A stretch of 64,000 bases of DNA from the NCBI GenBank assembly GCA_003331305.1, contig QOQB01000006.1:1-64000 (forward strand), in the 5' to 3' direction. The notes beneath the pieces were generated by a model. That model searched no databases, was not told the origin of the DNA, and was given only the letters and a program-made list of their open reading frames with translations. The DNA comes from Flavobacteriales bacterium. GTDB taxonomy: Bacteria; Bacteroidota; Bacteroidia; Flavobacteriales; Flavobacteriaceae. Position numbers and translations under genes: made by a program. This document shows positions 52,814-63,683 of this stretch, piece by piece (within the stretch, counting starts at the first letter, position 1; every line of letters starts with the position of its first letter).

Positions 52814-53770
52814 TTATGCTAACGCCTTAAATGCTTTTAACTTTTGGGTAAGTTTAGGAACTACTTCAAAGGCATCTCCAACCACACCATAATCAGCTGC
52901 TTTAAAGAAGGGTGCATCGGGATCGTTGTTGATGACCACTTTGACTTTGGAGGAATTCACACCTGCCAAATGTTGGATTGCACCTGAGATACCTATAGCG
53001 ATATATAAGTTTGTAGAAACGGGTTTTCCTGTTTGACCAACATGCTCGTCATGCGAACGCCAACCCATATCTGAAACAGGCTTAGAGCAAGCTGTCGCTG
53101 CATCGAGAACCTCTGCAAGTTCTTCTATTAGGTGCCAATTTTCAGGACCTTTGAGCCCTCTGCCGCCCGAAACCACCACATCGGCATCGGCAATAGTAGC
53201 CTTACCCGTTGTCTTTTCAATAGCAACTTGCTCCAGGTTTGAGTCGCTATTTTCGGCGTCTACTTCTTTAACTGTGCAGGTTACAGGGTTTTCAATGACA
53301 CCAAATGCATTGTTTCCAACCCCAATAACAGTACAGGCTGTAAGCAACTGAGTATGCACAAAGGCTTTGTTGGTAAATGCCGTTCGCTTAACTGTAATTG
53401 GACTTAGTTCATCTGGTAGCGCAATGACGTTTGGTGCGTAACCTGCATTGAGTTTTGCCGCCAACAAAGGCGCTATAAATTTGGCATCTGCACTACTTCC
53501 CATAATAATATGGGTTACGTTGTTTTGAGAAGCAAAACCATGGATAGCATTTGCGTATGCATTGGCATCAAAATGCGTGGAAACATTGGAAACATGAATC
53601 ACTTTTGCAACACCATATTGTCCCAACTCATTTGCATTTGTAGCATGAAATGCAAGAGCAGCGCAAGAAATATTAAGCTTTTCTGCAAAAGCAACGCCGT
53701 AAGAGGCTACTTCAGCAGCATTGCGTTTTAGTAATTTGTTTTCAGATTCGACGATAATAAGCACAGACAT
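52814..53770 (-). CDS. etfA: Electron transfer flavoprotein alpha subunit
   Basis: 318 residues. The C-terminal FAD domain has VVSGGRGLKGPENW, the redox-tuning/flavin region KPVSDMGWRSHDEHVGQTGK and VAIGISGAIQHLAG-type sequence (YIAIGISGAIQHLAGV). The N-terminal Rossmann-like domain pairs with EtfB. With EtfB it carries electrons from acyl-CoA dehydrogenases to the quinone pool. It follows etfB after 9 nt. Confidence 0.97.
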   Translation of the reverse strand: MSVLIIVESENKLLKRNAAEVASYGVAFAEKLNISCAALAFHATNANELGQYGVAKVIHVSNVSTHFDANAYANAIHGFASQNNVTHIIMGSSADAKFIAPLLAAKLNAGYAPNVIALPDELSPITVKRTAFTNKAFVHTQLLTACTVIGVGNNAFGVIENPVTCTVKEVDAENSDSNLEQVAIEKTTGKATIADADVVVSGGRGLKGPENWHLIEELAEVLDAATACSKPVSDMGWRSHDEHVGQTGKPVSTNLYIAIGISGAIQHLAGVNSSKVKVVINNDPDAPFFKAADYGVVGDAFEVVPKLTQKLKAFKALA

Positions 53771-53779
53771 ATGAATGGG

Positions 53780-54526
53780 TTATAAAACGTTAGCTTCTTT
53801 GTGTAAGAGATCAATAAGTTGGTCTAAATCCTCTGCTGGCACCAACTTCACTTCGGCTTTTTCAGCTGGCTTCTCAAATTTTACGTCTTGAGTAGCCGCA
53901 ATAGCCTCTTGAGGCGGTACAATCTCAAAAGGTTTTTGACGCGCTTGCATAATACCCCGCATATTTGGGATGCGTAAGTCAGACTCCTCTACCAAACCTT
54001 TTTGACAGCCAATAACCATTGGCAATGATCCTTTTAGCTTTTCGCGTCCTCCATCAATTTCGCGTTCTGCTACAGCAGTTGTCCCATCAATATCTAAGCC
54101 AACGCAGTTGGGCACAAAAGGAATATCAAGTAGTGCGGCTAACATTCCGGGCACCATAGCTCCATTGTAGTCAATAGATTCCCTGCCTGCAATAATTAAA
54201 TCATAGGGGTTGCTTTTAACAAAAGCTGCAAGTTCTTGCGCAACGGAAACCCCATCTAACGCTGGTGTATTAATCCTGAAGGCTTTATCTGCTCCAATGG
54301 CCAAACATTTGCGTAGGGTAGGGTCTGATTTTGGAGTCCCAACGTGTATTATATGTACTTGTGCTCCAAGTTTTTCTTTAAACCAAATGGCACGAGTCAG
54401 CCCAAATTCGTCATTTGGATTAATTACATATTGCACATCTCGAGATTCAAATACGGTATTAGCTTCAATAAAATTTATTTTGGATGTGGTGTCAGGGACA
54501 TGACTTATGCACACTAAAATATTCAT
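53780..54526 (-). CDS. etfB: Electron transfer flavoprotein beta subunit
   Basis: 248 residues. The EtfB pattern is INFIEANTVFESRDVQYVIN, YDLIIAGRESIDYNGAMVPG (AMP/flavin region) and LPMVIGCQKGLVEE. It is the smaller subunit that holds AMP. The gene opens the minus-strand run etfB-etfA-BFN-nupC-thyA-folA-fabD and is divergent from pdhB; a 22-bp palindrome lies between them. Confidence 0.97.
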   Translation of the reverse strand: MNILVCISHVPDTTSKINFIEANTVFESRDVQYVINPNDEFGLTRAIWFKEKLGAQVHIIHVGTPKSDPTLRKCLAIGADKAFRINTPALDGVSVAQELAAFVKSNPYDLIIAGRESIDYNGAMVPGMLAALLDIPFVPNCVGLDIDGTTAVAEREIDGGREKLKGSLPMVIGCQKGLVEESDLRIPNMRGIMQARQKPFEIVPPQEAIAATQDVKFEKPAEKAEVKLVPAEDLDQLIDLLHKEANVL

Positions 54527-54543
54527 GATGATTTGATTTTTTA

Positions 54544-54551
54544 CAAAGGTA
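54544..54551 (-). promoter_or_regulatory. -7 promoter element of etfBA
   Basis: TACCTTTG on the minus strand, 17 nt before the etfB start. Its expected -33 region falls on the palindrome at 54566-54587. Confidence 0.5.
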
Positions 54552-54565
54552 CAAAAAAGTTTAAA

Positions 54566-54587
54566 TTTATTATGCGCGCATAATAAA
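54566..54587. promoter_or_regulatory. 22-bp perfect palindrome, candidate operator for etfBA and pdhB
   Basis: Half-site TTTATTATGCG followed directly by its exact reverse complement. It sits between the two divergent promoters, over the -33 region of etfB and 10 nt upstream of the pdhB TTG. Size and symmetry fit a TetR- or MarR-type dimer site; no such regulator gene is nearby. Confidence 0.6.
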
Positions 54588-54597
54588 ATAATGTCTT

Positions 54598-54627
54598 TTG
54601 AGATTGCCTATATTATTGCTACTTTTG
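54598..54627 (+). promoter_or_regulatory. Promoter of pdhB-hppA
   Basis: TTG at 54598-54600, a 19-nt spacer and TACTTTTG at 54620-54627, 16 nt before the pdhB ATG. Confidence 0.6.
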
Positions 54628-54643
54628 CGCCACTAAAATAGCT

Positions 54644-55618
54644 ATGAGAACCATTCAATTTAGAGAAGCAATACGTGAGGCGATGTCCGAAGAAATGCGC
54701 CGAGATGAAAGTATTTATTTGATGGGGGAGGAAGTTGCCGAATACAACGGTGCTTACAAAGCCTCAAAAGGTATGTTAGACGAATTTGGTGAAAAACGCG
54801 TAGTAGACACGCCAATTTCTGAATTGGGTTTTGCGGGAATCGGTGTTGGCTCTACCATGACGGGAAACCGTCCCATAATTGAGTTTATGACGTTTAATTT
54901 TGCGCTTGTTGGTATTGATCAAATTATTAATAATGCTGCTAAAATTCGTCAAATGTCTGCAGGTCAATTTCCATGTCCCATAGTTTTTCGTGGGCCAACG
55001 GGTTCTGCAGGTCAATTAGCCGCGACGCACTCTCAAGCGTTTGAAAGCTGGTATGCAAATTGTCCTGGACTCAAGGTAATTGTGCCTTCTAATCCATATG
55101 ATGCTAAAGGACTACTAAAAGCCGCTATTCGAGACGATGACCCTGTAATTTTTATGGAGTCTGAGCAAATGTATGGGGACAAAGGCGAGGTGCCTGAAGG
55201 CGAATTCGTCCTGCCAATAGGAGTAGCAGAAGTAAAAAAACAGGGAACTGACGTAACGCTTGTTTCTTTTGGTAAGATTTATAAAGAAGCACAGAAAGCA
55301 GCAGAGGCGTTAGAAAAAGAAAATATTTCATGCGAACTAATTGACCTTCGTACAGTTCGTCCGTTAGATATGGACACCATCATTGAGTCCGTTAAAAAAA
55401 CAAATCGATTAGTGATTTTGGAAGAAGCATGGCCTTTTGGAAATGTGTCTACAGAAATCACATATCAAATTCAAAATCAAATTTTTGATTATTTAGATGC
55501 TCCAATTCAAAAGATAAATACGGCAGATACACCAGCTCCCTATTCTCCTGTTTTACTTCAGGAGTGGCTGCCAAATCATGAAGATGTTATTCGTGCCGTT
55601 AAAAAAGTATTAATTTAA
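54644..55618 (+). CDS. pdhB: Pyruvate dehydrogenase E1 component beta subunit
   Basis: 324 residues. TPP-dependent transketolase pyrimidine domain: FREAIREAMSEEMRRDE, the TPP-contacting Glu region YLMGEEVAEYNGAYKASKG and the C-terminal domain IDLRTVRPLDMDTI. It pairs with an alpha subunit encoded elsewhere to decarboxylate pyruvate. In flavobacteria pdhB commonly lies next to etfBA. A TonB or lipoyl domain is absent. The pyrophosphatase gene begins 14 nt later. Confidence 0.95.
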   Translation: MRTIQFREAIREAMSEEMRRDESIYLMGEEVAEYNGAYKASKGMLDEFGEKRVVDTPISELGFAGIGVGSTMTGNRPIIEFMTFNFALVGIDQIINNAAKIRQMSAGQFPCPIVFRGPTGSAGQLAATHSQAFESWYANCPGLKVIVPSNPYDAKGLLKAAIRDDDPVIFMESEQMYGDKGEVPEGEFVLPIGVAEVKKQGTDVTLVSFGKIYKEAQKAAEALEKENISCELIDLRTVRPLDMDTIIESVKKTNRLVILEEAWPFGNVSTEITYQIQNQIFDYLDAPIQKINTADTPAPYSPVLLQEWLPNHEDVIRAVKKVLI

Positions 55619-55632
55619 ATTATTCCTATTTT

Positions 55633-57961
<2,329 letters not shown>

Positions 57962-57972
<11 letters not shown>

Positions 57973-58588
57973 CAGTAAATAGTCCGCTAAGTTCAGCGTC
58001 AATTTTTTCGATAACCGTGCCTAAATGATCTTTGTTGTCAACAAAGTTTAAATCATCAACATCGATGATAAGCAGTTTTCCTTTATCATAGTTGTGTACC
58101 CAAGCTTCATAACGTTCGTTAAGTCTACTTAAATACTCTATGCTAATGGAGTTTTCATAATCGCGCCCGCGCTTGTGGATTTGCGAGACAAGGTTTGAAA
58201 TGGAACTCCTTAAGTAAATCATTAAATCAGGCCCTTTAACTAAAGACTCCATGAGCTCGAAAACGGCAGAATAATTGCTAAAATCACGATGGGTCATCAA
58301 CCCCATAGCGTGTAGGTTTGGCGCAAAAATATGTGCGTCTTCATATATAGATCGATCTTGCACGACGTCATTCCCGTTTTTTTGAATGTCTAAAAGTTGT
58401 CTAAACCTGCTGTTCAAAAAATAAATTTGAAGGTTGAAGGACCAGCGCTCCATTTCAGCGTAGAAATCATCCAAATAAGGGTTTTCAACGACATCTTCGT
58501 AATGGGCTTCCCAGCCATAGTGCTTATTTAAAAGTCCAGTTAGTGTTGTTTTTCCTGCTCCTATGTTTCCTGCTATGGCTACGTGCAT
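57962..58588 (-). CDS. Deoxynucleoside kinase
   Basis: 208 residues. P-loop GNIGAGKTT at residues 7-15, the ERS/DRS motif VVQDRSIYEDAHIFA, and the lid-like LNERYEAWVHNYDKGKLLII. It belongs to the dGK/dAK/dCK-type kinase family and salvages deoxynucleosides; the preferred base cannot be read from sequence. It is a single-gene unit, functionally related to nupC and thyA on the same strand upstream. Confidence 0.94.
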
Positions 58589-58723
58589 TTCAAATATTTG
58601 TGTGCTTAAATATAAGTATCTTTATAAAAAAATTTGTTTTGTTTTTGAACTATTTATTCTTTTAAAGGTCTAAACATTAATTAAATTAATACGAATATTT
58701 TTATCTTCATTGAAATTCAGCCT

Positions 58724-59554
58724 ATGAGAGCTTTTCTGATCACGATTTTTATTTTCATTTCTTCTGTTACGTTTTCACAGCAAATCAAAGCTACATACGC
58801 TATGAAGGTCACAAGAAATGTAGATTTTAGCGGAAACCCAAACATGCCCAAGCAAGTGGTAGAACGTATAAAAAAACGCCTTTCTGAACCTGTAAACTAT
58901 GACTTGTTTTTCGATCAAAATCAGTCCATTTACAAGCAACAAGAGAAGCTTGACACTCCTCAAAGTGGCAGAGGAGGTATGTGGGCTCGATTTGGAGGTG
59001 GGTCACAAAATATTATCCATACCAATCTAGCTACTGGGCAACAAACCAATCAACAAGAGCTTTTTAGCAAATTATTTTTAGTAAACAGAGAAGTTAAAGC
59101 TCGTGAATGGAATTTTACCGGGGAGAGTAAGCAAATAGGTCAATATATGGCTTATGAGGCAACCTATACACAGATGCAAAACCCGCCACAGTTTCGGATG
59201 TCTTTTGGCAGAAGAGGTAACAATGATGAGGAAAAAGAAGAGGAACCAGAAAAAATTGAGGTAACGGTTTCGGTTTGGTTTACACCAGATATTCCTATTT
59301 CTGCTGGACCAGATAACTATTTTGGTTTACCGGGCTTAGTGTTGATGGTGCAAGACAACAAAAAGGTGTTGGTCTGTACCGAAGTACAGATTAATCCAGA
59401 AGATAAAATAAAACTTACACCACCCAAAAAGGGCGATGAAGTAACTTGGAAAGAGTTTAATGAAATCCGTGAAAAGAAAGCCAAAGAAATGAGAGAGCTT
59501 TTTCAAAACAACAGTAATCGAGACAACAAAAGTCGAGTTTTTATCAGGAATTAA
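58724..59554 (+). CDS. GLPGLI family protein
   Basis: 276 residues with a signal peptide (ITIFIFISSVTFSQ). The name-giving motif is YFGLPGLVLMV near residue 205, after WFTPDIPISAGPDN. The insert GRRGNNDEEKEEEPEKIEVT is acidic and specific to this member. It is 3 nt before a beta-barrel receptor gene, the arrangement in which GLPGLI genes usually occur. Function unknown. Confidence 0.9.
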   Translation: MRAFLITIFIFISSVTFSQQIKATYAMKVTRNVDFSGNPNMPKQVVERIKKRLSEPVNYDLFFDQNQSIYKQQEKLDTPQSGRGGMWARFGGGSQNIIHTNLATGQQTNQQELFSKLFLVNREVKAREWNFTGESKQIGQYMAYEATYTQMQNPPQFRMSFGRRGNNDEEKEEEPEKIEVTVSVWFTPDIPISAGPDNYFGLPGLVLMVQDNKKVLVCTEVQINPEDKIKLTPPKKGDEVTWKEFNEIREKKAKEMRELFQNNSNRDNKSRVFIRN

Positions 59555-59557
59555 ATC

Positions 59558-62227
59558 ATGAAATATAAAAAGTACTTCATATGGTCAGTCTTGCTGCTGA
59601 CACTAGAAATTTTTGGTCAAAATATTAGATTTGAAGGCGTGGTCTTAGATAGTTTAGGCGTTGCCATTTCCACTGCCAATGTGGTAGCAAAAAACCAAGA
59701 AACAAATCGGATGGATAGTTTTGCTATCTCAGATTTAGAGGGTAAGTTTTCTATTGGAATAAAAAAAGACGTCCCTTACCTAATTAAGGTGTCCTACCTT
59801 GGCTTTAAGCCCGTTGAGCTAGGACGAAACGCCTTATCTGACGTGAATGAAGTAATCGTTTTGTATGAGCAAGCGGAACAACTTGAGGGCGTAGAGGTAA
59901 CTTACGAAATGCCTGTTTCTATTCAAGGGGATACCATTGTGTATAATGCCGACTCATTTAACACAGGCTCTGAGCGAAAATTACGGGATGTTCTTGAAAA
60001 TCTACCGGGAGTCGAAATCAATAGTGATGGACAGATTGAGGTTGAGGGAAGGCAAGTAAATAAAGTCATGGTAGAAGGCAAAGACTTTTTTGACGGCGAC
60101 TCTAAAATTGCTACCGAAAATATTCCTGCAAATGCTATTGATAAAGTACAAGTGTTAAAGAATTTTAATGAAGTTTCTCAGCTTGGAGGCGTAACTAATA
60201 ACGACGACAACATGGCTATTAATATCAAGCTTAAACAAGGAAAAGATAAGTTTTGGTTTGGTGAAGTCGGCGCTGGCGCTGGCGAAAAAGAACGTTTTGT
60301 TTTAAATCCAAAAGTCTTTTATTATAGCCCAAAAACAAGTATCAATTTTTTGGGTAATAAAAATAATCTTGGCGAAAATCCTTTTACCCGACAAGACTAT
60401 TTCCGTTTTACAGGTGGATTTCAAAATCAAAGCAATCGCAGTGGTTCTTCTATCCAAATACAAACAGATGATGTGGGACTAACCAACCTACAAAACAATA
60501 ATGCCGCATCTATCGAAAACGACTTTGCCGCGACCAATTTTTCGTATTCTCCAAAAAAGGGAATCGATTTTTCGGGCTTTGCCATTGTGTCAAAAAACAA
60601 TACTCAAATCAAGTCCATCACAGAGAGAACGTTTACTACGACAGATTTTACAGAAACTACAGACAATGACTTTGATCAAACCAATACTTCACAGCTATAT
60701 AAGTTTAGCACGCTGTATAACACCAATCCTAATTTTCAACTAGAATATGATATTTTTTATCGAACTGCACAGGAGGACGAGTTTAGCCAAATAACCTCAA
60801 CAGCTACTCGACAAGAAGATATATCGTCAAACCGTATGCAAACTCCTCAGCAATTAAGTCAAAATTTAAACACGTATTATACGCTTAACGAAAAGCACAT
60901 TTTTGCCCTTGAAATACAGCATAAGTGGCAGGAGGAAAACCCAGTGTATAAACTTCAAAAGGAGCGTATTTTATTTCCAGACATACTCCCTATTCCCACG
61001 CAGTCCAATGGCTATTTGGTACAACAGAACCGTTTTACCAAAACCAATAAGCTAGATGGACGCTTGGAGTATTATTATATGTTGAATGATTTATCAAGTA
61101 TCAATCTTACGGCGGGCACTACACAAGTGCGTCAAGAATATGATTCTAATATGGGGAACTATGTGGATGACGAACTGGATATTTTTGAAGAAACCCACTT
61201 AATTAATAACGCACGTCTTGAATTTTCTGATCTTTATACCGCTTTGCGTTATCGATTAAAAAGTGGAAAATTTGTTTTTAATCCTGGCCTTACGCTTCAT
61301 CAATACGATATTAAAACCATTCAATCGAGTACCCTTCAAACCAATGAAGCTAGAATTTTACCCGATATTTGGATTAGGTATCAAATGCGCAAATCTGAAT
61401 CGCTACGCTTTACCTACAGAGCACAGCTGCAATATTCTGATTTAAGTAGACTGGGTGATGCATACACCTTCAATAGCTATAACCGCTTGTTTTTAGGAAA
61501 CAGCAGCTTGAAACCTGCTTATTTCAACAACTTCACGTTGAATTATTTCAACTTTAACATGTTTAATTTCACAAATATCTTTGTGAGGCTAAACTATAGA
61601 AAACAGTTTGACACCTTTAAAACCGTTAACCGTATCAGTGGAATTAACAGGGAGTCTTCCCCCTTTAATTCTCCCAAATCAGAAGAGCGCATTAATCTAA
61701 CTGGAAGGTTACAAAAAAGGTTTAATAACGTAAAAACAAGCTTCACTTTCAGAGCGAACAAAAACACATCCTATAATATTGTAAATGACGACTTACGACG
61801 ATTTGATTATTTCACCCAATTTGGTAGCGCTACCGTTGCTACTAACTTTAAGGCTGCGCCAAATGTAGAATTAGGTTATAGTTACAATATTAATCGCTCT
61901 AAAGATGAGGACAGTGTACTGCATTATATAACCGAACGTCCGTTTGTAGCAGTTGACGTTGCTTTTCTTAAAGGGTTCATCTTTTTGGCAGAGTATAGCT
62001 TTTTTGATTATCGTCGCGGTAGTGCATCGCTCAACAAGTACGATGATTTTACTATGTCTCTTGTTTACAACAAAAAGGACAGCCCGTGGGAGCTTAGTCT
62101 TCAGGCAAATAATGTTTTTGATAATGAAAGTATAAACCGGGATAATTTTTCTGGAATTGCTCAGACCACAACCTTGTACATAATTCAACCAAGGTATATT
62201 TACTTTATGCTAAAATATTTTCTTTGA
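59558..62227 (+). CDS. TonB-dependent receptor-like outer-membrane barrel protein
   Basis: 889 residues with a signal peptide (FIWSVLLLTLEIFGQ). A carboxypeptidase-regulatory-like domain (about 22-110; RFEGVVLDSLGVAISTANVV) is followed by a plug-like region (about 120-225; RKLRDVLENLPGVEINSDGQ, VMVEGKDFFDGDSK, NAIDKVQVLKNF). The rest is a large beta-barrel of the outer membrane beta-barrel family. The ending YIYFMLKYFL has the aromatic terminus. Together with the GLPGLI protein it forms a two-gene operon; the substrate is unknown. Confidence 0.92.
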   Translation: MKYKKYFIWSVLLLTLEIFGQNIRFEGVVLDSLGVAISTANVVAKNQETNRMDSFAISDLEGKFSIGIKKDVPYLIKVSYLGFKPVELGRNALSDVNEVIVLYEQAEQLEGVEVTYEMPVSIQGDTIVYNADSFNTGSERKLRDVLENLPGVEINSDGQIEVEGRQVNKVMVEGKDFFDGDSKIATENIPANAIDKVQVLKNFNEVSQLGGVTNNDDNMAINIKLKQGKDKFWFGEVGAGAGEKERFVLNPKVFYYSPKTSINFLGNKNNLGENPFTRQDYFRFTGGFQNQSNRSGSSIQIQTDDVGLTNLQNNNAASIENDFAATNFSYSPKKGIDFSGFAIVSKNNTQIKSITERTFTTTDFTETTDNDFDQTNTSQLYKFSTLYNTNPNFQLEYDIFYRTAQEDEFSQITSTATRQEDISSNRMQTPQQLSQNLNTYYTLNEKHIFALEIQHKWQEENPVYKLQKERILFPDILPIPTQSNGYLVQQNRFTKTNKLDGRLEYYYMLNDLSSINLTAGTTQVRQEYDSNMGNYVDDELDIFEETHLINNARLEFSDLYTALRYRLKSGKFVFNPGLTLHQYDIKTIQSSTLQTNEARILPDIWIRYQMRKSESLRFTYRAQLQYSDLSRLGDAYTFNSYNRLFLGNSSLKPAYFNNFTLNYFNFNMFNFTNIFVRLNYRKQFDTFKTVNRISGINRESSPFNSPKSEERINLTGRLQKRFNNVKTSFTFRANKNTSYNIVNDDLRRFDYFTQFGSATVATNFKAAPNVELGYSYNINRSKDEDSVLHYITERPFVAVDVAFLKGFIFLAEYSFFDYRRGSASLNKYDDFTMSLVYNKKDSPWELSLQANNVFDNESINRDNFSGIAQTTTLYIIQPRYIYFMLKYFL

Positions 62228-62289
62228 CAGAATAACATAAAAGGTAAATAAGAGTTGCTCAACACACAATTTTTTTCTGTTGAAAAGTC

Positions 62290-62319
62290 TTGCGATTTAT
62301 ATGAGCTATTGTATATTTG
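62290..62319 (+). promoter_or_regulatory. Promoter of metK-metY
   Basis: TTG at 62290-62292, a 19-nt spacer and TATATTTG at 62312-62319. A transcript starting about 6-7 nt later would begin at the first base pair of the riboswitch. Confidence 0.65.
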
Positions 62320-62325
62320 CAACCA

Positions 62326-62378
62326 CAGAGGAAGGATTTGACTGATTGCAACCTCTCAAAAAAACTGCTAAAACAGCT
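62326..62378 (+). promoter_or_regulatory. SAM-II riboswitch
   Basis: P1 is AGAGG (62327-62331) with CCTCT (62352-62356). Its loop carries GATTTGACTGATTGCA, matching the SAM-II consensus loop (GATTTaaCcgtaTTGCA). It is followed by an A-rich joint and TGCTAAAA, the conserved 3' strand that forms the pseudoknot. It sits right after the promoter and before metK, which makes S-adenosylmethionine. Binding of SAM should lower metK and metY expression. Confidence 0.85.
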
Positions 62379-62423
62379 TGCTTTTGATGAGTACAATCGG
62401 TCTCTATTCTTTACAAAAGCAAG
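62377..62423 (+). promoter_or_regulatory. Start-codon-proximal hairpin, candidate expression platform
   Basis: CTTGCTTTT (62377-62385) is the exact reverse complement of AAAAGCAAG (62415-62423). The 9-bp stem would cover the bases just before the metK ATG at 62427, and its 5' arm starts where the SAM-II pseudoknot strand ends. Confidence 0.5.
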
Positions 62424-62426
62424 ATT

Positions 62427-63674
62427 ATGTCATATTTTTTCACATCAGAATCAGTAGGAGAGGGTCACCCAGACAAGGTAGCAGACCAAGTTAGCGACGC
62501 ACTTTTAGATTACTTTATTGCTTTTGACCCAGCCAGTAAAGTTGCCTGCGAAACATTAGTTACCACGGGACAGGCCATCATTGCAGGTGAGGTTAAAAGT
62601 AAAACTTATCTCGACTTACAAACCATTACACGAAATACCATAAATCACATAGGGTACACTGAAGATGCATACCAATTTTCTGGTGATTCATGTGGAGTTA
62701 TATCACTTATTCACGAACAGTCTGCCGACATCAATCAGGGCGTAGAACGTGAAGAGGACAAACATCAAGGGGCAGGTGACCAGGGGATTATGTTTGGTTA
62801 TGCAAATAATGAAACTGAAAACTACATGCCGTTAGCACTTGATATTGCACATAAGATTATGCATGTTTTGTCAGATTTTAGAAGAGAAAAAACACAAATT
62901 CCGTACCTAAGACCCGATGCCAAATCACAAGTTACCCTAGAATACAGTGACGACCACAAGCCGCTGCGCGTTGATACTATAGTGATTTCTACCCAGCACG
63001 ACGCTTTTGATACAGACGAGGCTATGTTAGCTAAAATTAGAAAAGACCTAATCGAATTGGTCATTCCTAAAGTTGTGTCAAGCTATTCCAAAGAAATTCA
63101 AGGCTTGTTTGGAAAAGATATTGCGTATCATATCAATCCGACAGGGAAGTTCGTTATTGGAGGTCCTCACGGCGATACTGGATTAACAGGGCGTAAAATT
63201 ATTGTAGATACATATGGCGGAAAAGGTGCGCACGGCGGCGGTGCATTTAGCGGAAAAGACCCGTCCAAAGTGGACAGAAGTGCCGCGTATGCTGCTCGCC
63301 ACATTGCCAAAAATTTGGTAGCCGCCGGGATATGTGATGAAGTTTTAGTGCAGTTAAGCTATGCTATTGGAGTAGCTGCGCCAACATCGATTTTTATCAA
63401 TACGTATGGCACAGCAAAAACGAATCTTAACGATTCCGAAATTGCTGAAAAAATTTCCAAGTTAGTTGACTTAACACCATACGGTATTGAGCAGCGTCTA
63501 AAACTCAGAAACCCCATATATTTTGAAACCGCAGCCTACGGACACATGGGCAGAACACCCAAAATCGTAAAAAAATCATTTGAGTCTCCCTATAATGGTC
63601 GTATAGACTGTGAGGTGGAATTATTCACTTGGGAGAAACTCGACTTGGTAGAAACATTCAAAACACAATTTTAA
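62427..63674 (+). CDS. metK: S-adenosylmethionine synthetase
   Basis: 415 residues. The ATP/methionine site [11 protein letters not shown], the family signature [12 protein letters not shown], and the phosphate loop [15 protein letters not shown] are intact. It makes SAM from methionine and ATP. It is preceded by a SAM-II riboswitch and followed 9 nt later by metY, so supply of SAM and of methionine precursors is controlled together. Confidence 0.98.
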   Translation: MSYFFTSESVGEGHPDKVADQVSDALLDYFIAFDPASKVACETLVTTGQAIIAGEVKSKTYLDLQTITRNTINHIGYTEDAYQFSGDSCGVISLIHEQSADINQGVEREEDKHQGAGDQGIMFGYANNETENYMPLALDIAHKIMHVLSDFRREKTQIPYLRPDAKSQVTLEYSDDHKPLRVDTIVISTQHDAFDTDEAMLAKIRKDLIELVIPKVVSSYSKEIQGLFGKDIAYHINPTGKFVIGGPHGDTGLTGRKIIVDTYGGKGAHGGGAFSGKDPSKVDRSAAYAARHIAKNLVAAGICDEVLVQLSYAIGVAAPTSIFINTYGTAKTNLNDSEIAEKISKLVDLTPYGIEQRLKLRNPIYFETAAYGHMGRTPKIVKKSFESPYNGRIDCEVELFTWEKLDLVETFKTQF

Positions 63675-63683
63675 TTATACATT

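Noticed and set aside
62228-62426. SAM-I (S-box) riboswitch before metK
   Set aside because: The four-way-junction core and the usual terminator hairpin are missing; the short stem, loop and pseudoknot strand fit SAM-II instead.
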